Shown here piece by piece: positions 1 through 6,369 of a stretch of DNA of 14,373 nucleotides. Made by a program: the position numbers and the translations under genes. Origin of the DNA: an uncultured Lachnospiraceae bacterium (GTDB lineage Bacteria > Bacillota > Clostridia > Lachnospirales > Lachnospiraceae). The DNA lies in NCBI GenBank assembly GCA_910588965.1, contig CAJUSO010000068.1, forward strand, positions 1 to 14,373. The letters are read 5' to 3'. The notes under the pieces are model-generated. The model ran no database searches, was not told the DNA's origin, and was given only the letters and a program-made list of their open reading frames with translations. How positions within the stretch are numbered: position 1 is the stretch's first letter; each line of letters opens with the position of its first letter.

Positions 1-316
1 CACTTAGGCTGGTGGATGCACTATCACTTATTGAGGTCGACGTGCTCTCGCTTACTGAAGCTGACGTGCTACCGCTTACGGAAGCTGATATGCTACCGCT
101 TATTGAGGTCGACGTGCTCTCGCTTACTGAAGCTGACGTGCTTTCGCTCTTGCTTGTGCTTACACTCTCACTTAGGCTGGTGGATGTACTATCACTTATT
201 GAGGTCGACGTGCTCTCGCTTACTGAAGCTGATGTGCTACCGCTTACAGAAGCTGATATGCTACCGCTTATTGAGGTCGACGTGCTCTCGCTTACAGAAG
301 CTGACGTACTTTCGCT
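1..316. repeat. Tandem repeat, 168-bp unit, coding the Ser-X tract
   Basis: The sequence starting at 1 (cacttaggctggtggatg) recurs at 169, and the two copies match over about 148 bp with only about five differences. The unit is 56 codons, so copy-number change keeps the reading frame. Shorter internal sub-units (attgaggtcgacgtgctc, gaagctgacgtgct) recur several times inside each unit. Near-identity at the DNA level, including third positions, indicates recent duplication. Confidence 0.85.
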
Positions 317-2221
317 TGCACTAACACTTTCACTCTCACTTACGGAAGCCGACATGCTCTTCTTTTCAGATATGCTTGCCGACTCACTTTCATATGAAGA
401 CACCGATACACTAAGGCTGGATGACAACGATTCGCTTATAGATTCTGATGCCTTTGTGCTTTCTGACAGTGATTCGCTCTTACTTGCGGAAGTACTCATA
501 CTAGCTGAATCACTTACACTTGCTGATGTACTTGCCTGTTCTGATTCTTTTATAAGAGAATCGCTTTGGCTTACACTTTCGCTCAGCTTTCCACTCAAAG
601 ATTCTGATGTTGACTTATACTCTGACTGATATTCATTTTGGTACTGGTCTTTGCCATCAACAAAGTCTTTCTCTGAAAAGAAGGCAGTGCCGCCTTTATA
701 GGGGTCATTCTTATCATAAATAAAATTGCCGTTTTTCTCCTGAATTTCTACAATATAAATATACCTTACCTTAGTAGCATCTTCATGGTATGCCGTCTTA
801 GCAGTCTGATAAAGCCATCCATTATGCCACCATGAATACGTTGTTTCCTTATTTCTATCTGTTATTGGATTGCCATTTTCATCAGCTGTTACATAATCAA
901 AATGCCTGGTATGTATCTTTCCCTCTGCATCCTTGTAAGTCGCAGTTACATGCTTACCATCCACACCATCGTCATTTTTTACCCAAGTAGTGAACTTGAC
1001 GTCAGTATAATCATTGATTTGGGCGTCTGTAAGCATTTTATACTGAATCATAAGGTTCGCCAGCTTATCTGCCTCCTCATAATACCCAACCTTGCTAAGG
1101 TCTTTATCAGGCCTCTTCAATGCTTCCTGGCGTTTTGCTTCTACAATCTTTTCCTGTTTTTTAATCTCCTTTGATAACTTTTCCAGCCTCTCCAGGCGAT
1201 TTTCACCATCTTTATAGTGATCTAACAGGCTGTCATAATCTTTCTGTGCCTCAGAAACAGCTTCAGCCATGGATGTGCTCAGGCTGTCCTCCCTAGATAA
1301 AGATGTAGAAAGGCTTATGCTGACTGAACCTGGGACACTCTCTGATGTGGAAGCATCCTGTGACTTTTCTTCGGACAAGGACAGGCTGGCGCTTTCTGAT
1401 TCAGATAATATACTGCTGTTCATGGATTCCAAGGACAAGCTAGCGCTTGTCGAAGCCCCAATCAAGCTTTTTAACTCTTCATCCTCTTCTTCCGTCAAGC
1501 CTTCGCTCGTGCTCTTTGCCATCAAGGCATGATACCTTGCGGCATTAAATTCCTTTGGATTGGATGTTTCAGACTGCACATCCCCATCTGTGTCATCAGC
1601 GATGCTTGCACTTTCGCTTTCACTCTCGCTTGCAATCAGCGTCTCACTCTGGCTTAAGCTCTCGCTTACACTTAGGCTTACACTTACGCTCAGTGACTCC
1701 CCGTTTACTGCAGATTCAGAATCCTCCTCTGATGTGGATCCTGCTACGGAGCCAGCAGATTCAGAACCATCCCCAGACGGTTCTTCCTTCTCTGGCCCAT
1801 CTGCTGGGTTTTCTGTATCTAAGCCTTCTGAGGGTTCTTGTGCATCTTCACTTCCATCCGTAATTTCCCCCGGTTCCTGGGTTCCCGGCTCCACCACTTC
1901 TGCCGGTACTCCTTCCGGGTTTCCTACTGCTTCTGACGGTGTGCCTGCAGAATCTTCTGTGCTTGCGGCCTGCCCGCCTGCCAATGAATCTGCCGCCTCT
2001 TCCGATATGGTCTTCTCAGAATAGGACGGTAAAATAATTTCATTCGTGTTGCCGTTAAACTGCTCAAATTCACCTTCTGCAGCATAGACAAGGTTAGCGT
2101 CTCCAAGCACGTCTGCACCGCCTAAGGCAGCGCCGACTGCAACGGCGCCTTTCAGGAGGGTTTTTGCCTTCCTGCTTTTCGTATTTGAACTTCTGTTCTT
2201 CATGTTTTTCTTTTTACTCAT
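1..2221 (-). CDS. Serine-rich-repeat cell-surface adhesin-like protein, C-terminus outside window
   Basis: The frame is open from ATG 2221-2219 to the left edge, giving 740 visible codons. An AAAGGAT ribosome site lies 10 nt upstream. Residues 1-47 look like a signal peptide: a Lys/Arg-rich start, then a Gly/Ala-rich core GAVAVGAALGGA, with likely cleavage after VYA. Residues about 48-170 are acidic and rich in Pro, Ser and Glu; about 170-318 hold short Ser-X runs. Residues about 320-545 are non-repetitive, beginning with a Lys/Glu-rich probable coiled coil and continuing with Tyr/Trp-rich sequence, and are the best candidate for a ligand-binding region. From about 546 a Ser-X tract begins that becomes strictly alternating and runs off the window. 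Known serine-rich-repeat glycoproteins are heavily O-glycosylated and often exported by accessory SecA2/SecY2; a wall anchor would lie outside the window. The family assignment is firm; the ligand is unknown. Translation is probably controlled by the riboswitches just upstream. Confidence 0.85.
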   Translation of the reverse strand, partial: MSKKKNMKNRSSNTKSRKAKTLLKGAVAVGAALGGADVLGDANLVYAAEGEFEQFNGNTNEIILPSYSEKTISEEAADSLAGGQAASTEDSAGTPSEAVGNPEGVPAEVVEPGTQEPGEITDGSEDAQEPSEGLDTENPADGPEKEEPSGDGSESAGSVAGSTSEEDSESAVNGESLSVSVSLSVSESLSQSETLIASESESESASIADDTDGDVQSETSNPKEFNAARYHALMAKSTSEGLTEEEDEELKSLIGASTSASLSLESMNSSILSESESASLSLSEEKSQDASTSESVPGSVSISLSTSLSREDSLSTSMAEAVSEAQKDYDSLLDHYKDGENRLERLEKLSKEIKKQEKIVEAKRQEALKRPDKDLSKVGYYEEADKLANLMIQYKMLTDAQINDYTDVKFTTWVKNDDGVDGKHVTATYKDAEGKIHTRHFDYVTADENGNPITDRNKETTYSWWHNGWLYQTAKTAYHEDATKVRYIYIVEIQEKNGNFIYDKNDPYKGGTAFFSEKDFVDGKDQYQNEYQSEYKSTSESLSGKLSESVSQSDSLIKESEQASTSASVSDSASMSTSASKSESLSESTKASESISESLSSSLSVSVSSYESESASISEKKSMSASVSESESVSASESTSASVSESTSTSISGSISASVSGSTSASVSESTSTSISDSTSTSLSESVSTSKSESTSASVSESTSTSISGSISASVSGSTSASVSESTSTSISDSASTSLS

Positions 2222-2231
2222 GTTTTACTTA

Positions 2232-2262
2232 ATCCTTTCTTTGCTCGTTTACGGATGCAAAG
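2232..2262 (-). promoter_or_regulatory. Expression platform and ribosome site of the adhesin gene
   Basis: Between the third aptamer and the start codon there are only about 50 nt. They can form a CTTTGC/GCAAAG stem (2257-2262 with 2239-2244) directly abutting the AAAGGAT ribosome site at 2232-2238. An alternative CGGA/TCCG pairing and an ATCC/GGAT pairing that would cover the ribosome site are also possible. There is no GC-rich stem followed by a T-run, so control is more likely at translation initiation than by an intrinsic terminator. The direction of control (on or off with ligand) cannot be read from the sequence. Confidence 0.5.
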
Positions 2263-2268
2263 TGTCCG

Positions 2269-2348
2269 GCGGCCGGGCTGGCGTAGTACCGAAAGCACCT
2301 TAGCCCCCATAGCTTTGCGTCCCGTCGTTTCCAACGGTTTGCTAATTA
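2269..2348 (-). promoter_or_regulatory. Cyclic di-GMP-I (GEMM-I) riboswitch aptamer 3, proximal to the gene
   Basis: The minus strand carries the GEMM-I signature in order: GCAAACC, a stem CCGTTG/CGACGG closed by a GAAA tetraloop, GGGACGCAAAGC, GGGGGCTAAGG, a variable hairpin, then CCAGCCCGGCCGC. The GAAA loop and the CTAAGG receptor are the conserved tertiary contact of this class. The base just 5' of GCAAAC (position 20 in Vc2 numbering) is A, at 2343. The P2 stem differs from the other two copies but stays paired, so the copies covary. Confidence 0.93.
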
Positions 2349-2353
2349 AATTA

Positions 2354-2430
2354 GCGGCCGGGCTGACATAGCAAGATTGCCTTAGTCCCCATGGCTTTGC
2401 GTCCCGCCGTTTCCAGCGGTTTGCTAATTA
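2354..2430 (-). promoter_or_regulatory. Cyclic di-GMP-I (GEMM-I) riboswitch aptamer 2, middle
   Basis: It has the same ordered motifs as its neighbours: GCAAACC, P2 stem CCGCTG/CGGCGG with GAAA loop, GGGACGCAAAGC, GGGGACTAAGG, a short hairpin, and GTCAGCCCGGCCGC. Position 20 is A, at 2425. It is joined to aptamers 1 and 3 by identical 15-nt linkers (GCTAATTTAATTAGC on the minus strand). These can pair within the linker or serve as the two P1 strands of this aptamer. Confidence 0.93.
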
Positions 2431-2435
2431 AATTA

Positions 2436-2516
2436 GCGGTCAGGCTGACATAGCGCCTGTTGGCGCCTTAGTCCCTATGGCTTTGCGTCCTACCGTTTCC
2501 GATAGTTTGCCAAACG
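2436..2516 (-). promoter_or_regulatory. Cyclic di-GMP-I (GEMM-I) riboswitch aptamer 1, distal
   Basis: The motifs are GGCAAAC, P2 stem CTATCG/CGGTAG with GAAA loop, AGGACGCAAAGC, GGGACTAAGG, a GCGCC/GGCGC hairpin, and GTCAGCCTGACCGC. Position 20 is G, at 2511, the canonical c-di-GMP contact base. Its 5' flank is unlike the flanks of the other two copies, so its P1 is weaker or built differently. Confidence 0.92.
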
Positions 2517-2615
2517 TATCTGCACGTCCTGCGCCGTGCATGCCGTCTGAATTACGCAGTCATCCCCGTTGACACCGACAGCATATGACAATGGGTTGAT
2601 ATGTATGGCGGACAT
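2490..2615 (-). CDS. Possible 41-codon leader ORF running into aptamer 1
   Basis: ATG 2615-2613 to TAG 2492-2490. A purine-rich GGCGGAG lies directly before the start, but the spacing is short, and start and ribosome site sit in a GGCGGA/TCCGCC hairpin (2607-2624). The frame stays open further upstream to about 2705 without a better start. The stop falls inside the P2 stem of aptamer 1, so ribosomes translating it would disrupt that aptamer. I recognise no homologue of the peptide. It may be a chance frame. Confidence 0.2.
   Translation of the reverse strand: MSAIHINPLSYAVGVNGDDCVIQTACTAQDVQIRLANYRKR
2521..2540. promoter_or_regulatory. Hairpin upstream of aptamer 1
   Basis: TGCACG/CGTGCA, a perfect 6-bp stem with an 8-nt loop, lies a few bases 5' of the first aptamer in the leader. 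It could insulate the aptamer from upstream sequence. Its role is unknown. Confidence 0.35.
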
Positions 2616-2766
2616 ATCTCCGCCCAATTCCCCCCGCGCATATCCACCACCTCTCCGCGCTTCCTTCACAGTGCCCTTGAAACATTCCCTAAAAACCGCA
2701 TCCTGTAATCACACCATGCAGCAAAACATTACCTGTCCCATAAGTAATTATCATAAAATATTTTTT

Positions 2767-2794
2767 TTGACAGTTACTCATTCTTCCATATTTT
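2767..2794 (+). promoter_or_regulatory. Possible promoter for the pyruvate-kinase-like gene
   Basis: A perfect TTGACA (2767-2772) is followed after 16 nt by TATTTT (2789-2794), a 4/6 match to the -10 consensus. Transcription would start near 2801, giving a leader of about 145 nt. The site overlaps the opposite-strand promoter of the adhesin. An alternative extended -10 (TGGTATCCT) lies at 2922-2929, but it would leave only about 11 nt of leader. Confidence 0.35.
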
Positions 2795-2818
2795 AACATA
2801 AAACGGACTTCTGTTCAA
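2790..2818 (-). promoter_or_regulatory. Probable promoter of the riboswitch-adhesin transcript
   Basis: On the minus strand, TTGAAC (2818-2813) is followed after 17 nt by TAAAAT (2795-2790), with an upstream TGT that makes it an extended -10. Initiation near 2783 would give a leader of about 560 nt containing all three aptamers. The stretch 2541-2789 shows no other feature apart from the possible small ORF. Confidence 0.5.
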
Positions 2819-2946
2819 TGGATAATAAGTTTTTTTGCCGAAAAGGGAATTTTTTTGTAGCTTTTTTTAGTAAAAAAATGCTGCTTTATGGAAATTATCC
2901 GTGCAGCATGGGCAAAAATGTGGTATCCTATGAACGGTGATGTTAT

Positions 2947-3975
2947 ATGATAGAAATATTCGGAACGCTTGGGCCGGCATGCCAAAGCCCCAGGCAATTA
3001 GAAAAAATGTTTTTCGAAGGGATGACTGGCATACGGTTAAATATGTCCCATTCTGGCTTACGGGAAAGCAAAGAGATGATACAGGGCTTCCACCAGGCAG
3101 CCCGCCAGGCCGGTGTCAAGCCGGAATTTCTGATTGACATGCAAGGGCCGGAAATCCGCGTAGGGGTCTTGGAACGGCCGCTTAAGCTAACAGAAGGGAT
3201 GCCCGTGCTCCTTATGGACCCAGAACTGGCAGGGCGTGATATGCCTGCACTTACCATCCCCCTCCCCAGGCATGTGCTTCCCCTATTAGGGATTGGGGAT
3301 CATATCCTGCTGGACGATGGGAAGCTGGAACTCAGCGTAACAGGGTTACAGCCCCATGCAGCAGCCACCGTCATACGGGGCGGGCTTTTAAAAGGCCATA
3401 AAAGCATTAAAGTTGCGGGCAAATATATTACCGGGCCTGCGATTACCCCACAAGACAGGGAAAATATACGCCTGGCAAAAAATTACGGCGTAACTGCCCT
3501 CATGCAGCCCTTTGTAACCCGTGGGGAAGAACTTCAGGAAATCCGGGAAGAACTCCGCAAAAACCATGCGGGCCATATCCGCATCTTTGCCAAAATCGAG
3601 AACCGCCAAGGCATGGAACAGATTCCAGATATCCTCCCGTATGCAGATGTAATCGTGATTGCCAGAGGGGATTTGGGAAATGACATGCCCCTGTGGCAGC
3701 TTCCTGCTGCACAAAAGAAGCTTGCAGGGATTTGCGCAAAAGAAAAGAAGCCCTTCCTGGTTGTGACAGAAATGCTGGCTTCTATGGCAGAGAGCCCCGT
3801 CCCCACCCGGGCAGAGGTCTCTGATATTTTCCACTCCATCTTGGACGGGGCAAGCGCTGTGATGGTTACAAACGAAACTGCCGCGGGCAAATACCCTGTG
3901 GAAACCATCCGCTACCTGAAAAAGACTGCAGAAGAAGCGTGGGCATGGAAGGCCATGCACCATGGCCTCCGCTAA
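2947..3975 (+). CDS. Pyruvate-kinase-like protein without the C-terminal domain
   Basis: 342 aa, against about 470-590 for ordinary pyruvate kinases. The ATG at 2947 follows GGTGAT at 6 nt. The A barrel and the inserted B domain are present: GTLGP at residue 6, the substrate motif RLNMSH (R30, N32, S34), DMQGPEIR (D64-R71), catalytic AKIEN, metal-binding ARGDLG, TEMLASM followed by PTRAEVSD, and NETAAGKYP. Ordinary enzymes read DTKGPEIR, TQML and SGETA at these places, so Thr, Lys and Gln of the family are replaced by Met, Gln and Glu. The C domain, which carries allosteric sites and part of the tetramer interface in the family, is absent; the stop comes directly after the barrel. It probably catalyses or once catalysed phosphoenolpyruvate plus ADP to pyruvate plus ATP, but a different substrate or a regulatory role is possible. 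It is transcribed alone, towards ilvC. Confidence 0.82.
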   Translation: MIEIFGTLGPACQSPRQLEKMFFEGMTGIRLNMSHSGLRESKEMIQGFHQAARQAGVKPEFLIDMQGPEIRVGVLERPLKLTEGMPVLLMDPELAGRDMPALTIPLPRHVLPLLGIGDHILLDDGKLELSVTGLQPHAAATVIRGGLLKGHKSIKVAGKYITGPAITPQDRENIRLAKNYGVTALMQPFVTRGEELQEIREELRKNHAGHIRIFAKIENRQGMEQIPDILPYADVIVIARGDLGNDMPLWQLPAAQKKLAGICAKEKKPFLVVTEMLASMAESPVPTRAEVSDIFHSILDGASAVMVTNETAAGKYPVETIRYLKKTAEEAWAWKAMHHGLR

Positions 3976-4028
3976 GCCGCCTGCATCCCCGCTGCCCGCC
4001 AAGCAGGCTCCCCTATCGGGCCTAACAA

Positions 4029-4053
4029 AATGCCAGGAAAATCCAATGGCATT
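4029..4053 (+). terminator. Weak terminator-like hairpin after the pyruvate-kinase-like gene
   Basis: AATGCCA/TGGCATT, a 7-bp stem with an 11-nt loop, lies about 54 nt after the stop and is followed only by TTCCTAT. It is a weak candidate. The stronger opposite-strand hairpin at 4062-4128 may also stop transcription from this side. Confidence 0.3.
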
Positions 4054-4061
4054 TCCTATAT

Positions 4062-4128
4062 GCAAAAAGCTGCTGCTGGAAGGTCATGCCATAAAACATA
4101 CCAGACATGCATCCCTTCCTGCAGCAGC
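4062..4128 (-). terminator. Intrinsic terminator of ilvN-ilvC
   Basis: On the minus strand GCTGCTGCAGGAAGG (4128-4114) pairs with CCTTCCAGCAGCAGC (4083-4069), 15 positions with one mismatch, and is followed directly by TTTTT (4068-4064). The 30-nt loop contains a smaller CATG pairing. It starts 20 nt after the ilvC stop. Confidence 0.75.
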
Positions 4129-4148
4129 CAAACCATTATTTTAAAAAA

Positions 4149-5168
4149 CTAGTTGTTAATCAATTTGTCCTCTTCATTGTTCCAGCTGTAAAGCTTACGC
4201 ACTTCTTTGCCCACTTCCTCTGCCGGATGTTCCACAGCCTTCTTCCGCATAGCTTTAAAGTGAACCTGGCGCCCTGCTGGGGACATATCCAACAGGAAGT
4301 CTTTTGCAAAGGACCCATCCTGGATGTCTGCCAGGATTTTCTTCATGGCCTTCTTCGTATCCTCTGTAATCACCTTTGGCCCTGTGATATAATCGCCATA
4401 CTCTGCCGTGTTGGAAATTGAATAACGCATCCCTTCAAAACCGGACTGGTAAATCAGGTCCACAATCAGCTTCATCTCATGGATGCACTCAAAATATGCA
4501 TTCCTTGCGTCATACCCAGCCTCTACCAATGTCTCAAAGCCTGCCTGCATCAACGCACACACACCGCCGCAAAGCACTGCCTGCTCGCCAAAAAGATCCG
4601 TCTCCGTCTCTGTGCGGAAAGTTGTCTCCAGCACGCCAGCCCTTGCGCCGCCAATCCCCAGCGCATATGCCAGTGCCAAATCCTGGGCCTTCCCAGTAGC
4701 ATCCTGCTCCACTGCGATTAAGCAGGGAACGCCTTTGCCAGCCTGGTACTCGCTCCTGACTGTGTGCCCCGGCCCCTTGGGCGCAATCATGGTGACATCC
4801 ACATCCTTCGGCGGTACAATCGCCCCGAAATGGATATTAAACCCATGCGCAAACATCAGCATGTTCCCTGCTTCCAGGTTGGGCTCAATGTCCTTCTTGT
4901 ACATGTCTGCCTGAAGTTCATCATTAATCAGGATCATGATGATATCTGCCTTCTTAGCCGCCTCATCTGCTTCAAACACCTCAAATCCCTGCGCCTCAGC
5001 CTTTGCCCAGGATTTGCTCCCATTGTAAAGGCCGATGATAACATGGCATCCGGACTCCTTCAAGTTCAATGCATGGGCATGTCCCTGGCTGCCATAGCCG
5101 ATAATTGCAATGGTTTTCCCCTCTAATAAGGAAAGGTTACAATCTTCCTGATAAAATATCTTTGCCAT
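4149..5168 (-). CDS. ilvC: Ketol-acid reductoisomerase
   Basis: 339 aa, the usual length of class I (short) enzymes. It converts 2-acetolactate or 2-aceto-2-hydroxybutyrate to the dihydroxy acid with NAD(P)H and Mg, the second common step of valine, leucine and isoleucine synthesis, in the cytosol. The N-terminal Rossmann part shows IGYGSQGHAHALNL (residues about 23-36). The cofactor loop reads LYNGSKSW rather than the LRKGSASW form often seen, so cofactor preference is open. The C-terminal knotted catalytic domain carries GPGHTVR, the ETFRTETETDLFGEQ region with acidic metal ligands, and SNTAEYGDY. AGGAGGAT sits 7 nt before the ATG. The gene follows ilvN after 60 nt and shares its transcript. 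Confidence 0.97.
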   Translation of the reverse strand: MAKIFYQEDCNLSLLEGKTIAIIGYGSQGHAHALNLKESGCHVIIGLYNGSKSWAKAEAQGFEVFEADEAAKKADIIMILINDELQADMYKKDIEPNLEAGNMLMFAHGFNIHFGAIVPPKDVDVTMIAPKGPGHTVRSEYQAGKGVPCLIAVEQDATGKAQDLALAYALGIGGARAGVLETTFRTETETDLFGEQAVLCGGVCALMQAGFETLVEAGYDARNAYFECIHEMKLIVDLIYQSGFEGMRYSISNTAEYGDYITGPKVITEDTKKAMKKILADIQDGSFAKDFLLDMSPAGRQVHFKAMRKKAVEHPAEEVGKEVRKLYSWNNEEDKLINN

Positions 5169-5228
5169 TTTCTTATCCTCCTAAAATATATAAAAATTAA
5201 TATACCATGCTGTTATTATGAAACATCT

Positions 5229-5729
5229 CTAATCAAACATTTTCACATCGGAAGAGCCCCTGGTCAGGCCGGTAATCCCAGTCCTGGCAAGCTCTAAAAT
5301 CTCATAGCCTTCCAACAGTTCCAAAAAAGCATCCAGCTTATTCTGCGTCCCAATCAATTCAATCATCATGGAATCATTGGTCACATCCACAATCTTCGTC
5401 TTAAAAATCTCCGCCAAAGAAATCAATCCCTGGCGCTCTGTGCTCTTTACGCGGATTTTAATCAAAATCAGCTCCCGGCATACAGAACTGCCAGTCTCCA
5501 GCTTCTTAATATCCACCACATCTTCCAGCTTGGCAAGCTGCTTCTCTATCTGCTCCAAAATCAGCTCATCCCCGCTGGAAACAATCGTAATCCTTGTAAA
5601 CCTTGGGTCTGCCGTCACGCCTGCGGAAATGCTGTCGATATTGTACCCCCTGCGGCTGAACAGGCCAGACACATGGCTGAGCACATTCGGGGTATTTTCA
5701 ACCAAAATAGACAATGCCTGTCTTTCCAT
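5229..5729 (-). CDS. ilvN: Acetolactate synthase small (regulatory) subunit
   Basis: 166 aa from ATG 5729-5727, chosen because AGGCAGG lies 8 nt upstream; a TTG two codons earlier is too close to that site. It is the regulatory partner of IlvB, activating it and giving branched-chain amino-acid feedback inhibition. The N-terminal ACT domain (about residues 1-75) is plain: LSILVENTPNVLSHVSGLF, RRGYNIDSISAG, then RFTRITIV. The C-terminal small-subunit domain follows. The large subunit is not beside it, so it must be encoded elsewhere. The leader is only about 40 nt and contains no T-box or attenuator, so transcriptional control would have to act at the promoter. Confidence 0.95.
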   Translation of the reverse strand: MERQALSILVENTPNVLSHVSGLFSRRGYNIDSISAGVTADPRFTRITIVSSGDELILEQIEKQLAKLEDVVDIKKLETGSSVCRELILIKIRVKSTERQGLISLAEIFKTKIVDVTNDSMMIELIGTQNKLDAFLELLEGYEILELARTGITGLTRGSSDVKMFD

Positions 5730-5775
5730 GTACAAAACCTGCCTTTCTGACTCTTCGTTTTACGATTACGAAATA

Positions 5776-5803
5776 AGTTTAGCATAATAAAATTGTTTGT
5801 CAA
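5776..5803 (-). promoter_or_regulatory. Promoter of ilvN-ilvC
   Basis: On the minus strand a perfect TTGACA (5803-5798), a 16-nt spacer ending in TGC, and TAAACT (5781-5776) form a strong sigma-A-type promoter with extended -10. The start would be near 5769. Confidence 0.75.
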
Positions 5804-5811
5804 TAGATAAG

Positions 5812-5834
5812 GGGGATTGTTTTCCCGAATCCCC
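5812..5834. terminator. Hairpin between the HD-domain gene and the ilv promoter
   Basis: GGGGATT/AATCCCC is a perfect 7-bp stem with a 9-nt loop, lying 53 nt after the HD-gene stop and just upstream of the ilv -35 box. There is no real T-run on either strand, so it may be a weak terminator of the uvrB operon or an operator for the ilv promoter. Confidence 0.35.
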
Positions 5835-5886
5835 ATACTTATTAATTTTGTTTTCCATTACCTGTAGTTATACTGAAGCAGCACTT

Positions 5887-6369
5887 CTATAATTTTGTAA
5901 GGAACAAAGGCCTTTCCTTCCTGATTACCTCATATGCTGAACATATTTTATCCGCCAGGCATACGATGCAAGCGGCGCGGCTCCTGGGGAAGGCAAACAA
6001 CGTCAGCGGCCACATATGGCTTAGGATGATATTTTGCTCCACTGGCGTAAGCCTATAACGGCGCAGCGCCTCCTTCCATGCAACCGCTGGGTGGCGGAAC
6101 CCATGCAGGCGCCCGGGATAGCCGTTTTCATGCCAGTCGTACAGGTAAAAGTCATGGAGGAACGCCCCCCGTACCAGCTCTGCGCCAGGCGCCCCCAGGC
6201 GCAGCCGCTTATTGATGCAATAACTGAGGCAGGCAACGCTGATGACATGCTCATAGGTGGAAACCTTCCCATGCTGGATATAGCGTTTCATCAAGGCGGC
6301 CTCTTTTGTCCCCCTCAGCCCCTGGAGGTATCTCCTGATTTCCGTATTTTCCTGCCTAGTAAGCCTCAT
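5887..6369 (-). CDS. HD-domain phosphohydrolase-family protein
   Basis: 160 aa from ATG 6369, with AGGAGG 9 nt upstream. Its start overlaps the stop of the preceding gene (ATGA), so translation is probably coupled. The HD pattern is visible: H41, the HD pair H72-D73 (FLHDFYLYD), H93, H118 (LSHMWPLT) and D140 (LADK). This fits a one-domain metal-dependent phosphohydrolase; the family acts on nucleotides and other phosphoesters, and the substrate here cannot be told. It is the last gene of the uvrB-uvrA run. There is no signal peptide or membrane segment. The family is firm, the role unknown. Confidence 0.82.
   Translation of the reverse strand: MRLTRQENTEIRRYLQGLRGTKEAALMKRYIQHGKVSTYEHVISVACLSYCINKRLRLGAPGAELVRGAFLHDFYLYDWHENGYPGRLHGFRHPAVAWKEALRRYRLTPVEQNIILSHMWPLTLFAFPRSRAACIVCLADKICSAYEVIRKERPLFLTKL

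Noticed and set aside
12..629. Plus-strand open frame of 205 codons rich in Leu and Ser at the left edge
   Set aside because: It is the complement of the Ser-X repeat tract; the minus frame has a signal peptide, ribosome site and adhesin architecture.
2269..2516. Three regularly spaced repeats as a CRISPR array
   Set aside because: The repeated blocks are about 80 nt of structured GEMM-I RNA with covarying stems, and the joining segments are identical rather than unique.
2827..2885. T-rich hairpin (AGC, T-run, A-run, TGCT) as a terminator
   Set aside because: The stem is almost only A-T with no gene ending before it; more likely an AT-rich upstream promoter region.
2937..4065. Several open frames opposite or out of phase with the pyruvate-kinase-like gene
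   Set aside because: They are shadows; only the 2947 frame carries family motifs.
5736..5886. T-box or attenuator before ilvN
   Set aside because: The promoter starts transcription only about 40 nt before ilvN, leaving no room; the 5812-5834 hairpin lies upstream of the -35 box.
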